Shown: piece by piece, positions 32,249-43,182 of the stretch
Layout: each line of letters starts with the position of its first letter
How positions within the stretch are numbered: the stretch's first letter is position 1
Source: Papio anubis
Taxonomy: Eukaryota > Chordata > Mammalia > Primates > Cercopithecidae
Reading direction: 5' to 3'
DNA length: 64,000 bases
NCBI RefSeq assembly: GCF_008728515.1
Contig: NC_044990.1
Location: forward strand, 12,979,156 to 13,043,155
The notes under the pieces: generated by a model
Database searches by the model: none
What the model was told of the DNA's origin: nothing
Seen by the model: only the letters and a program-made list of their open reading frames with translations
Position numbers and translations under genes: made by a program

Positions 32249-32476
32249 TTTTTTTTAAGATGGAGTCTCGCTCTGTTGCCCAGGCTAGAGTACAGTGGTG
32301 CAATCTCAACTCACTGCAACCTCTGCCTCCCAGGTTCAAGTGATTCTCCCGCCTCAGCCTTCTCAAGTAGCTGGGATTACAGGAGTGTGCCACCACACCT
32401 GGCTAATTCTTGTATTTTCAGTAGAAACAGGGTTTCACCATGTTGGCCAGGCTGGTCTCGAACTCAAGTGGTCTGC
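32249..32476 (-). mobile_element. Alu SINE inserted in MaLR LTR, antisense
   Basis: Short T-run then 'taagatggagtctcgctctgttgccc' to 'ggccaggctggtctcgaactcaagtggtctgcctgg'. About 50 bp of the Alu 5' end are missing. CTGGCTA at 32242-32248 and 32477-32483 is the target-site duplication. Confidence 0.93.
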
Positions 32477-32483
32477 CTGGCTA

Positions 32484-32705
32484 GGCTCCTTTTTATTTTT
32501 CCATCCATTCTGTCCTATGAGGACACAGTGCTTATCCCCTCTAGAGGATGCCACAACAAAGTATTATCTTTGAAGCAGAGTCCTTACCAGACACCAAACC
32601 TGCCAGTACCTTGAACTTCCAGCCTCCAGAACTCAGATACATATTTATCTTTGTTATAAATTACCCAGTCCCAGGTATTTTTTATAGAAGCACAAACAGA
32701 CAAAA
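32484..32705 (+). mobile_element. MaLR (MLT1-type) LTR, 3' part
   Basis: Resumes with 'tgaggacacagtgcttatc', 'tgaagcagagtccttaccagacaccaaacctgccagtaccttgaacttccagcctccagaactcag' and 'ttataaattacccagtcccaggtattttttatagaagcacaaacagac'. Confidence 0.8.
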
Positions 32706-33028
32706 GTCCCTTGATTTCTAACATGGCTTCTAGATGCATCGCTGTTCAAGGCCCTGACCCTTCATCCCACAGTTTCATTTCAATCTCAGTCAACCAGCAA
32801 TGGCAGAGCCTCTGCACCTCACTACTGCTCCTGAAGTTGGCCTTGGTCCCCACTGTCTGTATCTTCCTCTTTGTAGCTGAGCTGTATTATCTGGAGGTGC
32901 TTAGAGTGGTGGAGGTATTTCTGGATAGATCTATATGCTCTTTGCCAACTTCCATCTTTCCCTCTTCCACTTGCTTTACGTAAGGCCCTTAGTGAAAAGA
33001 GTAATGCTCTGTAATTTTATGACTGCCT
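32706..33028. other. Unassigned DNA
   Basis: No repeat recognised. A 90-codon plus frame (32,711-32,983) has a hydrophobic middle but no domain or conservation evidence. Confidence 0.4.
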
Positions 33029-33530
33029 TTTTTTTTTTTTTTTTAAACCAAATATCATTTTGTGAAAACTCTTCTTGTGCTATTAAGGGTCTTCTAAAAC
33101 CTAGTTTTAAGTGGCAGCATATATTGTTCCTGGGATGTGTCATGATTAAACCATCCTCCTATTGTTGTGGCTATTTACATTGCTCTGAAAGTTTCACTGT
33201 TGTAGCAGCCTCATGTTTTCAACATAAATTCATTCGTAGATAGAGAGAAAAAAAATCCTGCTGTCTTTAACATTTTTTGCACATATCTTATTTTGATAGC
33301 TCTAATTTTTTTAAAGATGATCTTTTAGAATGATAACCACTGGATAATAATCACTGGATAAGAAGATATACATTTTCATGTACTACTTGATAAATTCTGG
33401 GCTAACTACTTTTCAGAAACATGAACTCCCACCAGTACCATTTCCTTCTTCACTATGCCCTTGCCAGTACTGAGTGTTACCTTGTAAAAATCTTTGTCAA
33501 TTTAATAAATGAAAAATTTGATTTTACTTC
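33029..33530 (-). mobile_element. Old L1 3' region, antisense
   Basis: A T16 run (33029-33044), then 'cttcttgtgctattaagggtcttctaaaa', 'ccaccagtaccatttccttcttcactatgcccttgccagtactgagtgttacc', 'tctttgtcaatttaataaatgaaaaa', as in antisense old L1 3' regions. Confidence 0.6.
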
Positions 33531-34569
33531 AATGCAAATTGAGCAACAATTCACATTTCACAAGTGATAAGTTACACACATTTAAAGAGGTTTGGGATCT
33601 TTTCTAACCTATCTATTATAACCAGGAGGTCACTTCTGAGTTGCTGACTTTTATCTGGTCTTCATGTTCCATTAAATACTCTGATTTAGAGCCTCAGGTC
33701 ACTTTCAGTCTTAATTGTATTTTATTATTCTCCATTGTTGCAGAATGTTTCAGTCAATTTAGCCAGAAGGGTCTCTCTTCACCTTTTCTTCATTGGTTCA
33801 TTTCCAGTTATAACAATGACAGATTCCCTGAGATGTTATATTAATTTTTTTTATCATCACAATAACTATCTTTACTCGAATGAAAGTAAGCATTAGAATG
33901 TGATTTTAGGCTTAGAGGAAAATGTATTTTTGTTGTCCGCTGAGGAGGTATAAATTCTTTTTACTATTAAGCAAGCCATGGTTGTGCAGAGGCTAAATGT
34001 CAGATATTCTCAGATTTAGCAACAACTGTGTGCATTCCACATAATGTCAGAGAACACATAGAAGATAATAAAACATCAGCTTAAACATTTACTGAGGAAT
34101 TTTCTATCGTACTATGTTAAGTTAAGCAAAAGATGGGTTGCCCAACGCCTATTTCTTCATCACCACCCTTCTTCAGGAAGAGAAACGAGTCCTCGGTGCC
34201 CAGTTTTTCCTTTTGTTTATCCAGTGGGACCCTGGTTTCTGAAATGGGTATGTAGCATCTTCATGTTCTCTTTCCCTCTATCAAAATTGACTGTTGGTCA
34301 AGTTTCCAAAAATTGCTTCATGTTAAAATGTTAGTTTCACCATTGTTATTTGTATTGTTGAACAGTATGGGCACTTCTTGGTTACCCAAGGGCAACCACA
34401 CCTTTCAGTAAATATTTAGCCATAGCCAACTTGACTTTCATTCACTATTAAACACATTAACCAAAGGAATGATTAATACATGTATGGTTATTAGAGTTTT
34501 TCATAGTAGAAGCTTTATCTCTCCTGTAGCACCACAGGTGACTCCGCCTGTAACAGTAGGTCCCGTAGA
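33531..34569. other. Unassigned DNA
   Basis: No repeat or exon that I can support. Confidence 0.4.
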
Positions 34570-34757
34570 ACATTGCATATTTGCCAAACACTGTACATAT
34601 CCTATTTAACCATCACAACTACCTTCATTTCACAAATGAGGAAACTAAAGCTCAGAGAAACTAGAGTTTAGTTCCCAGGTAGTGGTAGGGCAGAGATCTG
34701 AACCCACGTCTGACTGACTCACTCTGAAGGGCACGTTGTTAAACATTACACTCTTTG
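34570..34757 (-). mobile_element. MIR SINE, antisense
   Basis: 'ccaaacactgtacatatcctatttaaccatcacaact', 'catttcacaaatgaggaaactaaagctcagagaaactag', 'ggcagagatctgaacccacgtctgactgactc', 'gttaaacattacactctt' is reverse MIR, almost full length. Confidence 0.85.
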
Positions 34758-34784
34758 GATGCTTTCAGCTGGATAGTACTTGAA

Positions 34785-35040
34785 AGGGTCCTACATGCTC
34801 TTCTACCTGTGTTCTTGCCACAGTCCTTTGAAGAGGTAGAGTATGTTTCCCCTCTTCTTAGTTCTGAGCTGTCCTTGTGATTATTTTGATGACTACAATG
34901 TGGCAAAAGTGATGCTGTGTAACTTTCAAGGATGATCCTTAATAAATCTCCAGCTTCTGTTTTGGCTTCTTGCTACACTCTTTCTGGACCTCCACTGCTA
35001 TAACATCAGAAGGTCCATATGGAGAATAACAAAGATACCC
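34785..35040 (+). mobile_element. Old MLT1 LTR, 5' part
   Basis: 'gaagaggtagagtatgtttcccctcttcttagttctgagctg', 'gactacaatgtggcaaaagtgatgctgtgtaactttcaaggatgat', 'ttggcttcttgctacactctttctggacc', 'agaaggtccatatggagaataa' has the layout of old MLT1 subfamilies. The LTR resumes at 35650. Confidence 0.5.
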
Positions 35041-35089
35041 CTCCCCACCCCCACAATAGCCAGCAGCCAAAGCTGAGCTCCCAGAAGGA

Positions 35090-35649
35090 GGCCAGCATGC
35101 AGGACTAACCACATAATTTGCCAAGTCCAGTGCAAAAGAAAAACTCGAACCCCAACCAGGGGCAGGGAAGTCCGTCTTGCTTTCCTTAGGTCCAGAGATT
35201 CTGTGCCCAGGCTGGCTCAGGACCTGACTGACCATGGTCACAAGACATCTACCAAACATGCCATGATGTTGTCAGCCCAGGTGGGATCAAAGGCCCCTTG
35301 CCCTATCCCAGGATAGTGAATGTCCCAATATGCTGTGCAGCTCTGACTTTGATCTTCCCCACATCTGCTCCCAGGTTCCTGTCAGGGGCCATGGGTAGTA
35401 GCAGAACCCTGGCTTTCCACCCACCAATGTGACAGGACAGAGAGCAGCGGTGATCAGGGGGCAGCTATGGGGAAGGGGAAGCTGCTTGGGACCCAAGGAG
35501 TCAGAAAGCAGGAGAGCGGAGCCAGGAAGCTATCCTGGGGCAGTGGGCTCCGAGTCACCAACATCTGCTCCATTGTCACCTCATTATTCACCTACCAAAT
35601 ACAAACTTAAAGATGAAATTATTAAGAATTTCAAGACGGCAACTGTGTG
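35090..35649. mobile_element. Probable hAT-type DNA transposon insert in MLT1
   Basis: The edges 'aaccacataatttgccaagtccagtgcaaaagaaaa' (about 35107-35142) and 'attattaagaatttcaagacggc' (about 35618-35640) resemble the two ends of a non-autonomous DNA element I recall as hAT-like, with GC-richer sequence between. The family name and terminal inverted repeats are not resolved. Frames of 106 and 73 codons inside have no domain. Confidence 0.4.
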
Positions 35650-35795
35650 AATGAGGGCATTTTGGTCCTGTGCCTGTCCCAGAGCCCCAGCAGAAAAACC
35701 ACACCATCACCCCCAGACCATGAGAAATACAAACAGTTGGTGCTTTAAGCTGCTAAGTGTCGGGTTTGTTTATTACCAGGTGCTTGATAAACATA
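35650..35795 (+). mobile_element. Old MLT1 LTR, 3' part
   Basis: 'ccccagaccatgagaaatacaaacagttggtgctttaagctgctaagtgtcgggtttgttta' corresponds to the MLT1 'gagaaataaatgcttgttgtttaagccactaagttttggggtggttt' terminus. Confidence 0.55.
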
Positions 35796-36459
35796 AAGTT
35801 TTGCTATCATCTTTCTGTGGACCAGTACCGGACATTTTGAAATCAAGTAACAAGAAGAAAATTGGAAAAGTGAAATGCAAAGACACTTAAAAGACAGAAG
35901 GTCCCTGGGGAGGTGAAGAAATCCAGGGAAAGCTTCCCATACGAGGAGAACCTTCAGACAGTCTTTGAAATAAGCATAGTATGTGGACCGGTAGACAACA
36001 GCAGCCACCACGTGGCTGTCCACTGCACGTACAGACAGACAGCAAGCACGCACATTAATGCACAAAACATCCAACTCCTGAATTAAAAGCCTGAACCATC
36101 CAACTTCACCCATGTTATACCTCGCTCCTCGCTTCTCGCCATCTCACGTCCCAGCCTTCATTTTTGCCTCTGGCTAAGTCCTTTCAGTCTGATGCAGAAA
36201 TCGAATTGTGTCAGCCTCTGATCTTATTTTAGCTTGCTGGTTGCAGGTTTTTCTTTTCTCTGCAGCTCAGAGATGCTAAATCTCTAGGATCTTTCCCTCC
36301 CAGGGCTGTGTGTTATCTTTAGGACCCTCTGTCCTAGTCCTTCCTGTTCAATGCACACATTTGAACCTTATTTGAGTATAAAACCAACTTGTAGGATTTA
36401 CACAAACACCATTTCCCACTCTTGTTTGTCCATGGAGCCCTCCTTTCTCAGATCATATT
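35796..36459. other. Unassigned DNA with palindromic E-box
   Basis: No repeat recognised. Near 36002-36018, 'cagccac-cac-gtggctg' is a 7-bp-arm palindrome containing CACGTG, the second such site in the window. Confidence 0.4.
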
Positions 36460-36600
36460 TTAGCTTCTCACATTACCATTCAGGAAATGCTACCTTAGGC
36501 TAAATTCCTACGAGTTGATTTATAGCAGCTATCTCTTTAACAAGCTCCTCAGATGATTCTGATGAGCACCAAAGTTTGGGAAACACTGTTTTAGACATAC
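36460..36600. mobile_element. hAT-Charlie (MER-type) terminal fragment
   Basis: 'aacaagctcctcagatgattctgatgagcaccaaagtttgggaaacactg' matches the common hAT-Charlie MITE terminus ('agaatcacctgg...ctttgagaaccactg'). The upstream part is not clear. Confidence 0.55.
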
Positions 36601-36929
36601 ATAAAATTGAAGTTATAACAGTCCTTTGTAACTTTTGATCAGTCTCACTCTCTCCTTCTTTAAGGCTCAAATATAAAACCCCTCAAAACTCCATAACCTT
36701 TCATAATTACAACTGAATTTATTAACCGTTTGACAGTTATTATACTTTAAATCTGAGACATATAATCTTTGCCAAAGCATTTTACTATTTTAGATTCTTA
36801 TTTCCTCTACCTCTGCATGGTGTTAGGATTCAGGAAACCTGAATTTATTTAACGCTATTCAACTGAGTAGTTTAGTCCTTTCAGGGGCATGTAATTTAAC
36901 ATTCTATGTAGATAATCTGGTATAGAAGA
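36601..36929. other. Unassigned AT-rich DNA
   Basis: No repeat or gene feature recognised. Confidence 0.4.
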
Positions 36930-36958
36930 TTTTTGAAATCATACTGACCTGGGTTTTT
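36930..36958 (+). mobile_element. MIR SINE, part before Alu
   Basis: 'tgaaatcatactgacctgggttt' fits the MIR 'agactgcctgggttc' block; it continues after the Alu at 37252. Confidence 0.5.
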
Positions 36959-37251
36959 GTTTTTTAAGGCTGGATCTCACTCTGATGCCCAGGCTGGAAT
37001 ACAGTGGTGTGATCACAGCTCACTGCAGCCTCAAACTGCTGGGTTCAAGCAATTCTCCCATTTCAGTTTCTCAAGCAGCTAGGACTTTGGGCACGCAGCA
37101 CCATGCCCAAGTAATTTAACAATTTTTTTTTTAGAGACCAGGTCTCACTATGTTGCCCAGGCTGGTCTTGAACTCCTGAGCTCAAGAGATCCTCCCACCT
37201 CGGCCCTCTAAAGTGCTGGGATTACAGGTGTGAGCCATCATGCCTGTACCC
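36959..37251 (-). mobile_element. AluJ-like SINE inside MIR, antisense
   Basis: 'ggctggatctcactctgatgccc', 'ctcctgagctcaagagatcctcccacctcgg' and heavy divergence indicate an old AluJ. Flanks 'gacctgggtttt' (36946-36957) and 'gacttggatttt' (37252-37263) are a diverged target-site duplication, placing the insertion inside a MIR. Confidence 0.9.
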
Positions 37252-37430
37252 GACTTGGATTTTAAATCTTGTTTGCAACACCTACCATCTATGTGACATT
37301 GGGCAAATCATTTAATATTTCTGGACCTCAGAGTCCTTAATAATATTTACTTTATAGGCGAGTTTTGAAAATTAAAAAGGATTCAATATATAGCTAGTAA
37401 AAACAATGGTACCTCAGTAAATATAGTTTG
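37252..37430 (+). mobile_element. MIR SINE, part after Alu
   Basis: 'acacctaccatctatgtgacattgggcaaatcatttaatatttctggacctcagagtcc' and 'taatatttactttataggcgagttttgaaaattaaaaagg' continue the MIR interrupted by the AluJ. Confidence 0.75.
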
Positions 37431-38502
37431 CTGTCTTCACAGATAACCTCAGACTGCCGAAGGGAAAAATGGCTAATAATATAATTTTACCTATCTTCCA
37501 GGGAGTCATAGAAATAAAATGAGGTTTCATAGGTTAAAAATGCATTGAAAATATTAAAGACATTTGCTAAATGACAGTAATAGTATTTTATGTTAATCTG
37601 AAGCTTCTTGAAGGCGAATTATGTCTATTTCCATTTTTAAAGTGTTTAACATTTTGGTTTCAATTCTAAACCAAAATAAAAACATTTAAATGCTGTACGT
37701 GTTTGTGTATTCATTAAGTTCTTATGGGATGGTGCTAAATTAAAAGTTCATGATTCCGGCAACATCTTCTCATTGCTATTTTTTGTTTGTGGCATTTTCC
37801 ACTTTCCTTCTTCAACACAAATTTTAAACAAACCCATAAATATGCCCCCTATCCCAACACATACACAGAAAAGAAGTTTTCCACAGCCTCACTGCCTATT
37901 TTAATTAAAGTTAAAATACAAACGCGTATCTCTTCGCATTTCTAGTTTTGTACAAGGTTAGGAGAGGAGTTATTGAAGGAAAATAGAAAATGAAACTTTT
38001 GATTAAGGCCAGTTTGTTAAATAAAAATAACCCCACATATATTTCATTTGAATCTAAATTATACCAGCAAGGGCCTAGCAGCATTCATCAAGTTCTTTTG
38101 TGAATCACACAGATTTTAAGTCAACGCAGAGTCCCAAGAATGCAAAATAATAGCAATATTCTTAAAATTGAAAAACCAAGGACTAAAAATTTCATTACCC
38201 CAATATATCGCCTAATGTCAAAAAACAATGCTAGTTCTCTGAGTAAGACTGCATTGACTGCATGTAACAATTTGGTCTATTAGACTGCTCCATTATTTTG
38301 AATTTGTTTAAATTCTTGAATAAAAATCTCAATGTTAGCACTTCTTGGCTAGATTATAAAAAGTAATAACAGCTGCATTATCACCTCCCAGGGAGAAGAA
38401 GGTTTGTCACAATGAGTAATGCTCTCCCTGCTGGGGCACAATCAAGTACACTTTCCATATCCCCTGCACCAGGCTCTGATTGGATTATCCTTTCACAGAA
38501 GA

Positions 38503-38503
<1 letters not shown>
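37431..38503. other. Unassigned AT-rich DNA, possible MIR trace
   Basis: 37440-37590 has a weak sense MIR look ('taatataattttacctatcttccagggagtcatagaaataaaatgagg'). The rest is unassigned. Confidence 0.4.

Positions 38504-38550
<47 letters not shown>
38504..38550. repeat. (CA)n microsatellite
   Basis: About 21 uninterrupted CA units followed by CGCAC. Likely polymorphic and Z-DNA-prone. The overlapping frames are low-complexity artefacts. Confidence 0.97.
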
Positions 38551-38551
<1 letters not shown>

Positions 38552-39159
38552 TCATCTCCAGCTTCTGCTGAGACAAGGTGCATGGTCAGTGACTTCATTT
38601 ATAAAGTCCAGTTTAGGGTCTATGGGCCCCGTCAATCTATTAACAGACCTGTAGAAACATGCATTACTCCAAGAATATAGGCGCTAGTGTTTTTACACGC
38701 TTTGTCTAACAGAGAGATATTATTTTTAGTCCTGTTTTACAAGTGGGATATCAAGGGGAAGTCAGTGAGGGAGGTACAGAGTTGTAACTATTTCTAGATT
38801 TCTTACCTACAAGGTAAAGAGCAGGGCCAGGAGAACCCTTGATACTGGGTTTTTACCTAAAGTAGAGTGGGGCAACCAAGACTGTGCTTCCATACAACCT
38901 GATGTATCTACCACTTCACAAAGCATCAGTCTCTCCAGGGGGCAGCTGTTTAGTCTTTGTAAGTAGGTTGGCTGATGCTCTTAGGAGCTGAATCAAGAGT
39001 GTTTTGGAGTGGGAAGGCAGACATCACTTGCATTTCACCCAGAGCACTCTGCAAGGGTTTTCTCTGCATGACCAGGGTCTAGACGACTTGGGAGAAAGGA
39101 ATTCAAGGAATTTCAAACTGAGACCCAGGGACTTGGGTACCAGGATTAAGAGTCTTTAA
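38551..39159. other. Unassigned DNA, weak MIR
   Basis: 38695-38850 loosely matches antisense MIR ('tatttttagtcctgttttacaagtgggatatcaagggg'). Nothing else recognised. Confidence 0.35.
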
Positions 39160-40320
39160 AAAAAATTGATTAAGAACATTTAACATGAGATCTATAGTCT
39201 TAACATTTTAAGTAGACAACGTAGTATTGTTAACTATAGACACCACGTTTTACAGCAGATCTCTAGAAGTAATTCGTCTTGTAGAACTAAAACTTTTTAC
39301 ATCTTAAATAGCAACTCTCCTTTTTTCCCTTCCCCAGTCCCTGATAACACCATTCTATTCTTTGTTTCTAAGTTTAACTATTTTAGATACCTCATATAAG
39401 TAAACTCATACAGTATTTGCCCTTCTGTGCCTGGCTAATTTCACTTAGCATAATGTCCTCCAGATTCATTCATGTTGTCTCATGTGGCAAGATTTCCTCC
39501 TTCTTTAAGGCTGAATAATATCCTATTGTATGTTTTTATCCTGTTTTCATATCCATGCATACATTGATGGATACTTAGGTTGCTTCCATATCTTGGTTAT
39601 TGCAAGGAATGCTGCAGTGAATGTGAGTGTGAATTTCTCTTTGATATTCTAATTTTAATTCTTTTCAAGTAACCCAGAGTTAGCATTGCTGGATCATATG
39701 GTAACTTTATTTTTAAAAATTTTGAGGAAACTCCAGTTTACTTTCTCATCAACAGTGTACAAAAATTTCAACTCCTTGACATTCCCACAAGTACCTGTTA
39801 TCTTTCAGTTTTTGGATAATCTTTAGGGTTTTTAAAATAAACTTTTGCTTTGTTGATGTATCATTTTGGTTTAAATTGTCATTTTCCTGATGTTTAGTGA
39901 TGTTGAACACTTTTCCATTTATCTGTTGGCCATCTTCGCAAATATTTTCTACCATTCCATTGGTTGCCTTTTCACTCTGCTGATTATTTTCTCTGCTGTT
40001 TGGTAGCCTTTTAGTTTGAGTTTGAGTTAGTCCCATTTATTTATTTTTGCTTTTGTCATTTGTGTCTTACGTGTCATATCCACAAATCTTTGTACAGACC
40101 AACGTCATGGAACATTTCTCCTATGTTTTCTCTTAGAAGCTTTATAGATTCAGGTCTTATATTTGAATATTTAATCCATGTTTTTTTTCGGTATGGTGTA
40201 AGATAAGGGTTCACTTTCTTTCTTCTGCATGAATATATAGTTTCCCTGACACCATTTGTTGAGGAGATTATCCTTTCCCCATTAGGTATTTTTGGCACCC
40301 TTGTTGAAGATACAGATGCT
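39160..40320 (-). mobile_element. Old L1 (L1M) 3' region, antisense
   Basis: Long antisense L1 run: 'gttaactatagacaccacgttttacagcagatctctagaa', 'tacctcatataagtaaactcatacagtatttgccctt', 'ttgctggatcatatggtaactt', 'gtccatattgttttct...ccatttatctgttggccatcttcgc', 'ggtgtaagataagggttcact', 'gacaccatttgttgaggagattatcctttccccatt', 'ggcacccttgttgaagat'. It is probably one element with the block up to 42,155, with most of ORF2 deleted. Minus frames of 74-95 codons are decayed L1 sequence. Confidence 0.8.
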
Positions 40321-41200
40321 CTCTTTGTCTTTTACTTTTGACAACTTCATAGTAATATTTCTTGATGTAGATTTCATTGGATTTATCCTATTTAGTACTC
40401 TTGGGCTTTATGAGTCTGAATGTCCATTTTCCTCTCTAAATTTGGGAAGTTTTCTGTCCATATTTCTTTAAATGATTTTTATGCCCCTTTCTCTTTCTTC
40501 TTTCCTTTTAGTATTTATGTATTGGTTTGTTTGATGGTTTTCCATAAGTTCTTTAAGGTTTATTCACTCATTTTTATCATGTTTTTCTTTTTATCCTCTG
40601 ATAAATTAAAATCACCTATCTTTGAGTTGACGTGTGCATGTAGATTCCCTTCTGCTTAATCAAGTCTGGCTTTGAAATCTTCTAGTGATTTTTTTCAGTT
40701 CACTTATTGTTTCTTCAGGTCTGGATTTCTGTTTGTTTGTTTTTTTTAAGTTTCTAACTCTTTGTTTATATTCTCATTTTGTCCATGTATCATTTTCCTG
40801 AATTTGTATCGTTGTCTGTGTTCTTTAGTAACTCATTAGATTCTTTAAGACAATTATTTTGCATTATTTGTCAGGCAAGTCACAAATCTCTATTTCTTCA
40901 GTGCAGGTTACTGGAAATTTTATTTTGTTCATTTGATTGTGTCAGGTTTTCCTGATTCTTTGTATTTCTTGTTGTTCTGTCTGGCTTCATCTGGGAACTT
41001 CACAGTCAACCCAGCTAGAGATTCTGAAAGTCTTTTAATTCTTTGTTATGAATATGTCTCCTGACATGGGCATGTAGATTCTAAATTAGAGGGGATTTAC
41101 TGGTTTCTTTTTTTTTTTTTTTTTTTATAATTTTCTTTTCTAAGAGCTCATATAATCTCTTGCTTCTTGTAGTGTCTGACTTCTGGTGTTTGACCTACAG
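40321..41200 (-). mobile_element. Old L1-lineage internal/5' region, antisense
   Basis: 'gggaagttttctgtccatatttctttaaatgatttttatgccccttt', 'ttccataagttctttaaggttta', 'gacaattattttgcattatttgtcaggcaagtcacaaatctctatttct', 'ttactggaaattttattttgttcatttg' are phrases of an old antisense L1 (L1M or HAL1-like). A T-run lies at 41108-41126. Assignment to the same insertion as its neighbours is inference. Confidence 0.5.
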
Positions 41201-41935
41201 GCTGGGATGTGGTATAATCCCATTTCTCTCCCTTATTCCCTATGGAGAAGCCTTGAGTCTGTGTCTTCTTCCAATTCTCTTGAGCTGTGGTGGGTGCTAC
41301 AGGTCACTTGCCCTTTTCCCTTTGTTCTTAGCTGCCCCCACCAAACTGTGAGAATTCTGTTGGCACACTGGATGAGGTGAGACAGAGGCCAGCCTTTTGG
41401 GCAGTGCACGGAAAGGCCAGAGATGTTAAAGACATGCTCTGCTCTTCCCTCCTGTCTGGGGGAATAAGTCTCAGATTCTGTGTGTTTCATCAATCTCACA
41501 GAGCTGTGCTTGCCACCGTAAGCCGTCCACCTCCTCTTCTTTGTTCTTAACTCCCCCCCAGGTGTTTGATGTATACTCATTCTGTCAATGCTTCATGTGA
41601 GGCAAGGTAGAATCAGGCCTCTAAACAGTGCACTGTAAGGTCGTAGACATTGTGGGCATGCTCTACTCCTTTCCATCCTTCCTGTGGGAGAAACCTCAGG
41701 TTCTCCCCTTCTCTTAGTCTCACAGATCTCTGCCAACTGCAACAAGCCCCTATCCTTTCTACTTTGGTCTTAACTGCCCCCAGGCATTTGTCAGTTCTGT
41801 CAGTGTTCTGTGTGGGATGAGACAGAAACCAACCCCTTGGGCAGCAAGCTGAAAAACTAGAATATTAAAGGCATGTTCCACTCTCTCTTTCTCCCAGAGG
41901 GAGAAGTCACAGGCAGAGGTGATCTCTTTTGGTAC
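41201..41935 (-). repeat. Tandem array of about 220-bp monomers in L1 5' region
   Basis: Three near-complete monomers: 41281-41500, 41501-41722 and 41723-41935, plus the end of a fourth at 41201-41280. Each starts 'ga[gt]ct[gc]tg', has 'tttgttcttaactgcccccag', 'attctgt-ggc', 'gatgaggtgagacagaggccagccttttgggcagtgcac', 'ttaaagacatgctctgctctt' and ends 'ctcaca'. Old mammalian L1 5' UTRs are known to carry tandem promoter-type repeats. Confidence 0.8.
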
Positions 41936-42155
41936 CGAGCTGTGTCAAGTTGGGGGAGGGGCTGATGTAAAATAAAATTGCTCTTTTTACTAACTTTAAT
42001 GTGGCTGTCTTCCTTTTTGTGCCCATCTGGAGTACTGCAAATTGTGGGCTACTCGTAAAGATATTTTTGTCCATATATTGTTGCTAAATTGGCATTTCGT
42101 GGAGGATGAAGGATGAAATTCCCTGTTCCAATATCTTGCTAATGTCATTCCTAGG
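41936..42155 (-). mobile_element. L1M 5' end, antisense
   Basis: Ends 'tccctgttccaatatcttgctaatgtcattcct', the complement of an L1 5' UTR start of the 'agtgacgtcagcaagatgg' type. So the preceding monomers belong to an L1 5' UTR in minus orientation. Confidence 0.6.
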
Positions 42156-42512
42156 ATTAAGAAACTTAATTAAAGATAGAGCAATCACTGATCCCAATCC
42201 TCCAGAAGTATTATGAGTGGGGAGGAAAGTTAACCTTCAGGTAGGAGTCAATGGAAGGGGACTTCAGTTAATCTTCTCTGCTTTGCCTGTGAGAGATCAT
42301 GTTCTCAGTTGCTAAAAAGAAATAGGAAGATCTAAGAAAGTTGAAATGCCAGGCCTTGTTTTGTGAAGTTTAACAAAAGAGATGTAAAGACCTCCCACCG
42401 TATGAATGGAGAACCATCCTGTATCCCATTTGAATAAAGAAATTTAATTCTTAGGCAATGAAAACAGATCTGTGTTATGGTGGGTAGCAAAATAAATACC
42501 TGTTATTTAAAG
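42156..42512. other. Unassigned DNA between two L1s
   Basis: No repeat recognised. Confidence 0.4.
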
Positions 42513-43182
42513 AATTAAAAAGTCAGGAAACAACAGGTGCTGGAGAGGATGTGGAGAAATAGGAACACTTTTACACTGTTGGTGGGACTGTAAACTAGTT
42601 CAATCATTGTGGAAGGCAGTGTGGCAATTCCTCAAGAATCTAGAACTAGAAATACCGTTTGACCCAGCCATCCCATTACTGGGGATATACCCAAAGGATT
42701 ATAAATCATGCTGCTATAAAGACATATGCACACATATGTTTATTGCGGCACTATTCACAATAGCAAAGACTTGGAACCAACCCAAATGTGCATCAATGAC
42801 AGACTGGATTAAGAAAATATGGCACATATACACTATGGAATACTATGCAGCCATAAAAAAGGATGAGTTTGTGTCCTTTGTAGGGACATGGATGCAGCTG
42901 GAAACCATCATTCTCAGCAAACTATCGCAAGAACAGAAAACTAAACACTGCATGTTATCACTCATAGGTGGGAATTGAGCAATGAGAACACTTGGACACA
43001 GGAAGGGGAACATCACACACCAGGGACTGTTGTGGGGTCAGGGGAGGGGGGAGGGATAGTATTAGGGGATAGTTAATGGGTTCAGCACACCAACATGGCA
43101 CATGTATACACATGTAGCAAACCTGCACGTTGTGCACATGTACCCTAGAACATAAAATATAATAAAAAAATAAATAACAGAG
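42513..43182 (+). mobile_element. L1PA 3' end, 5'-truncated
   Basis: Begins in ORF2 at 'attaaaaagtcaggaaacaacag' and runs to the stop, 3' UTR with a G-rich stretch (43033-43056, 'ggtcaggggaggggggagggatag') and 'aataaaaaaataaa' tail. The final about 124 ORF2 codons (42,607-42,981) are still open, with landmarks AKTWNQP, WHIYTMEYYAAIKK and LSQEQKTKH. It encodes no complete protein. ORF2p is the L1 endonuclease/reverse transcriptase; only its C-terminal end is present. Confidence 0.95.

Noticed and set aside
32165..32614. 149-codon plus-strand open frame, the longest in the window
   Set aside because: Its centre is antisense Alu (typical Alu-encoded peptide phrases) inserted in an MLT1 LTR.
23530..38550. 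Regularly spaced short repeats as a possible CRISPR-like array
   Set aside because: The repeats are ordinary dinucleotide microsatellites at distant positions in a primate genome; no repeat-spacer structure exists.
42607..42978. 123-codon frame with clear protein homology
   Set aside because: It is the C-terminal end of L1 ORF2 in a 5'-truncated L1PA copy, so it is a transposon remnant, not a host gene.
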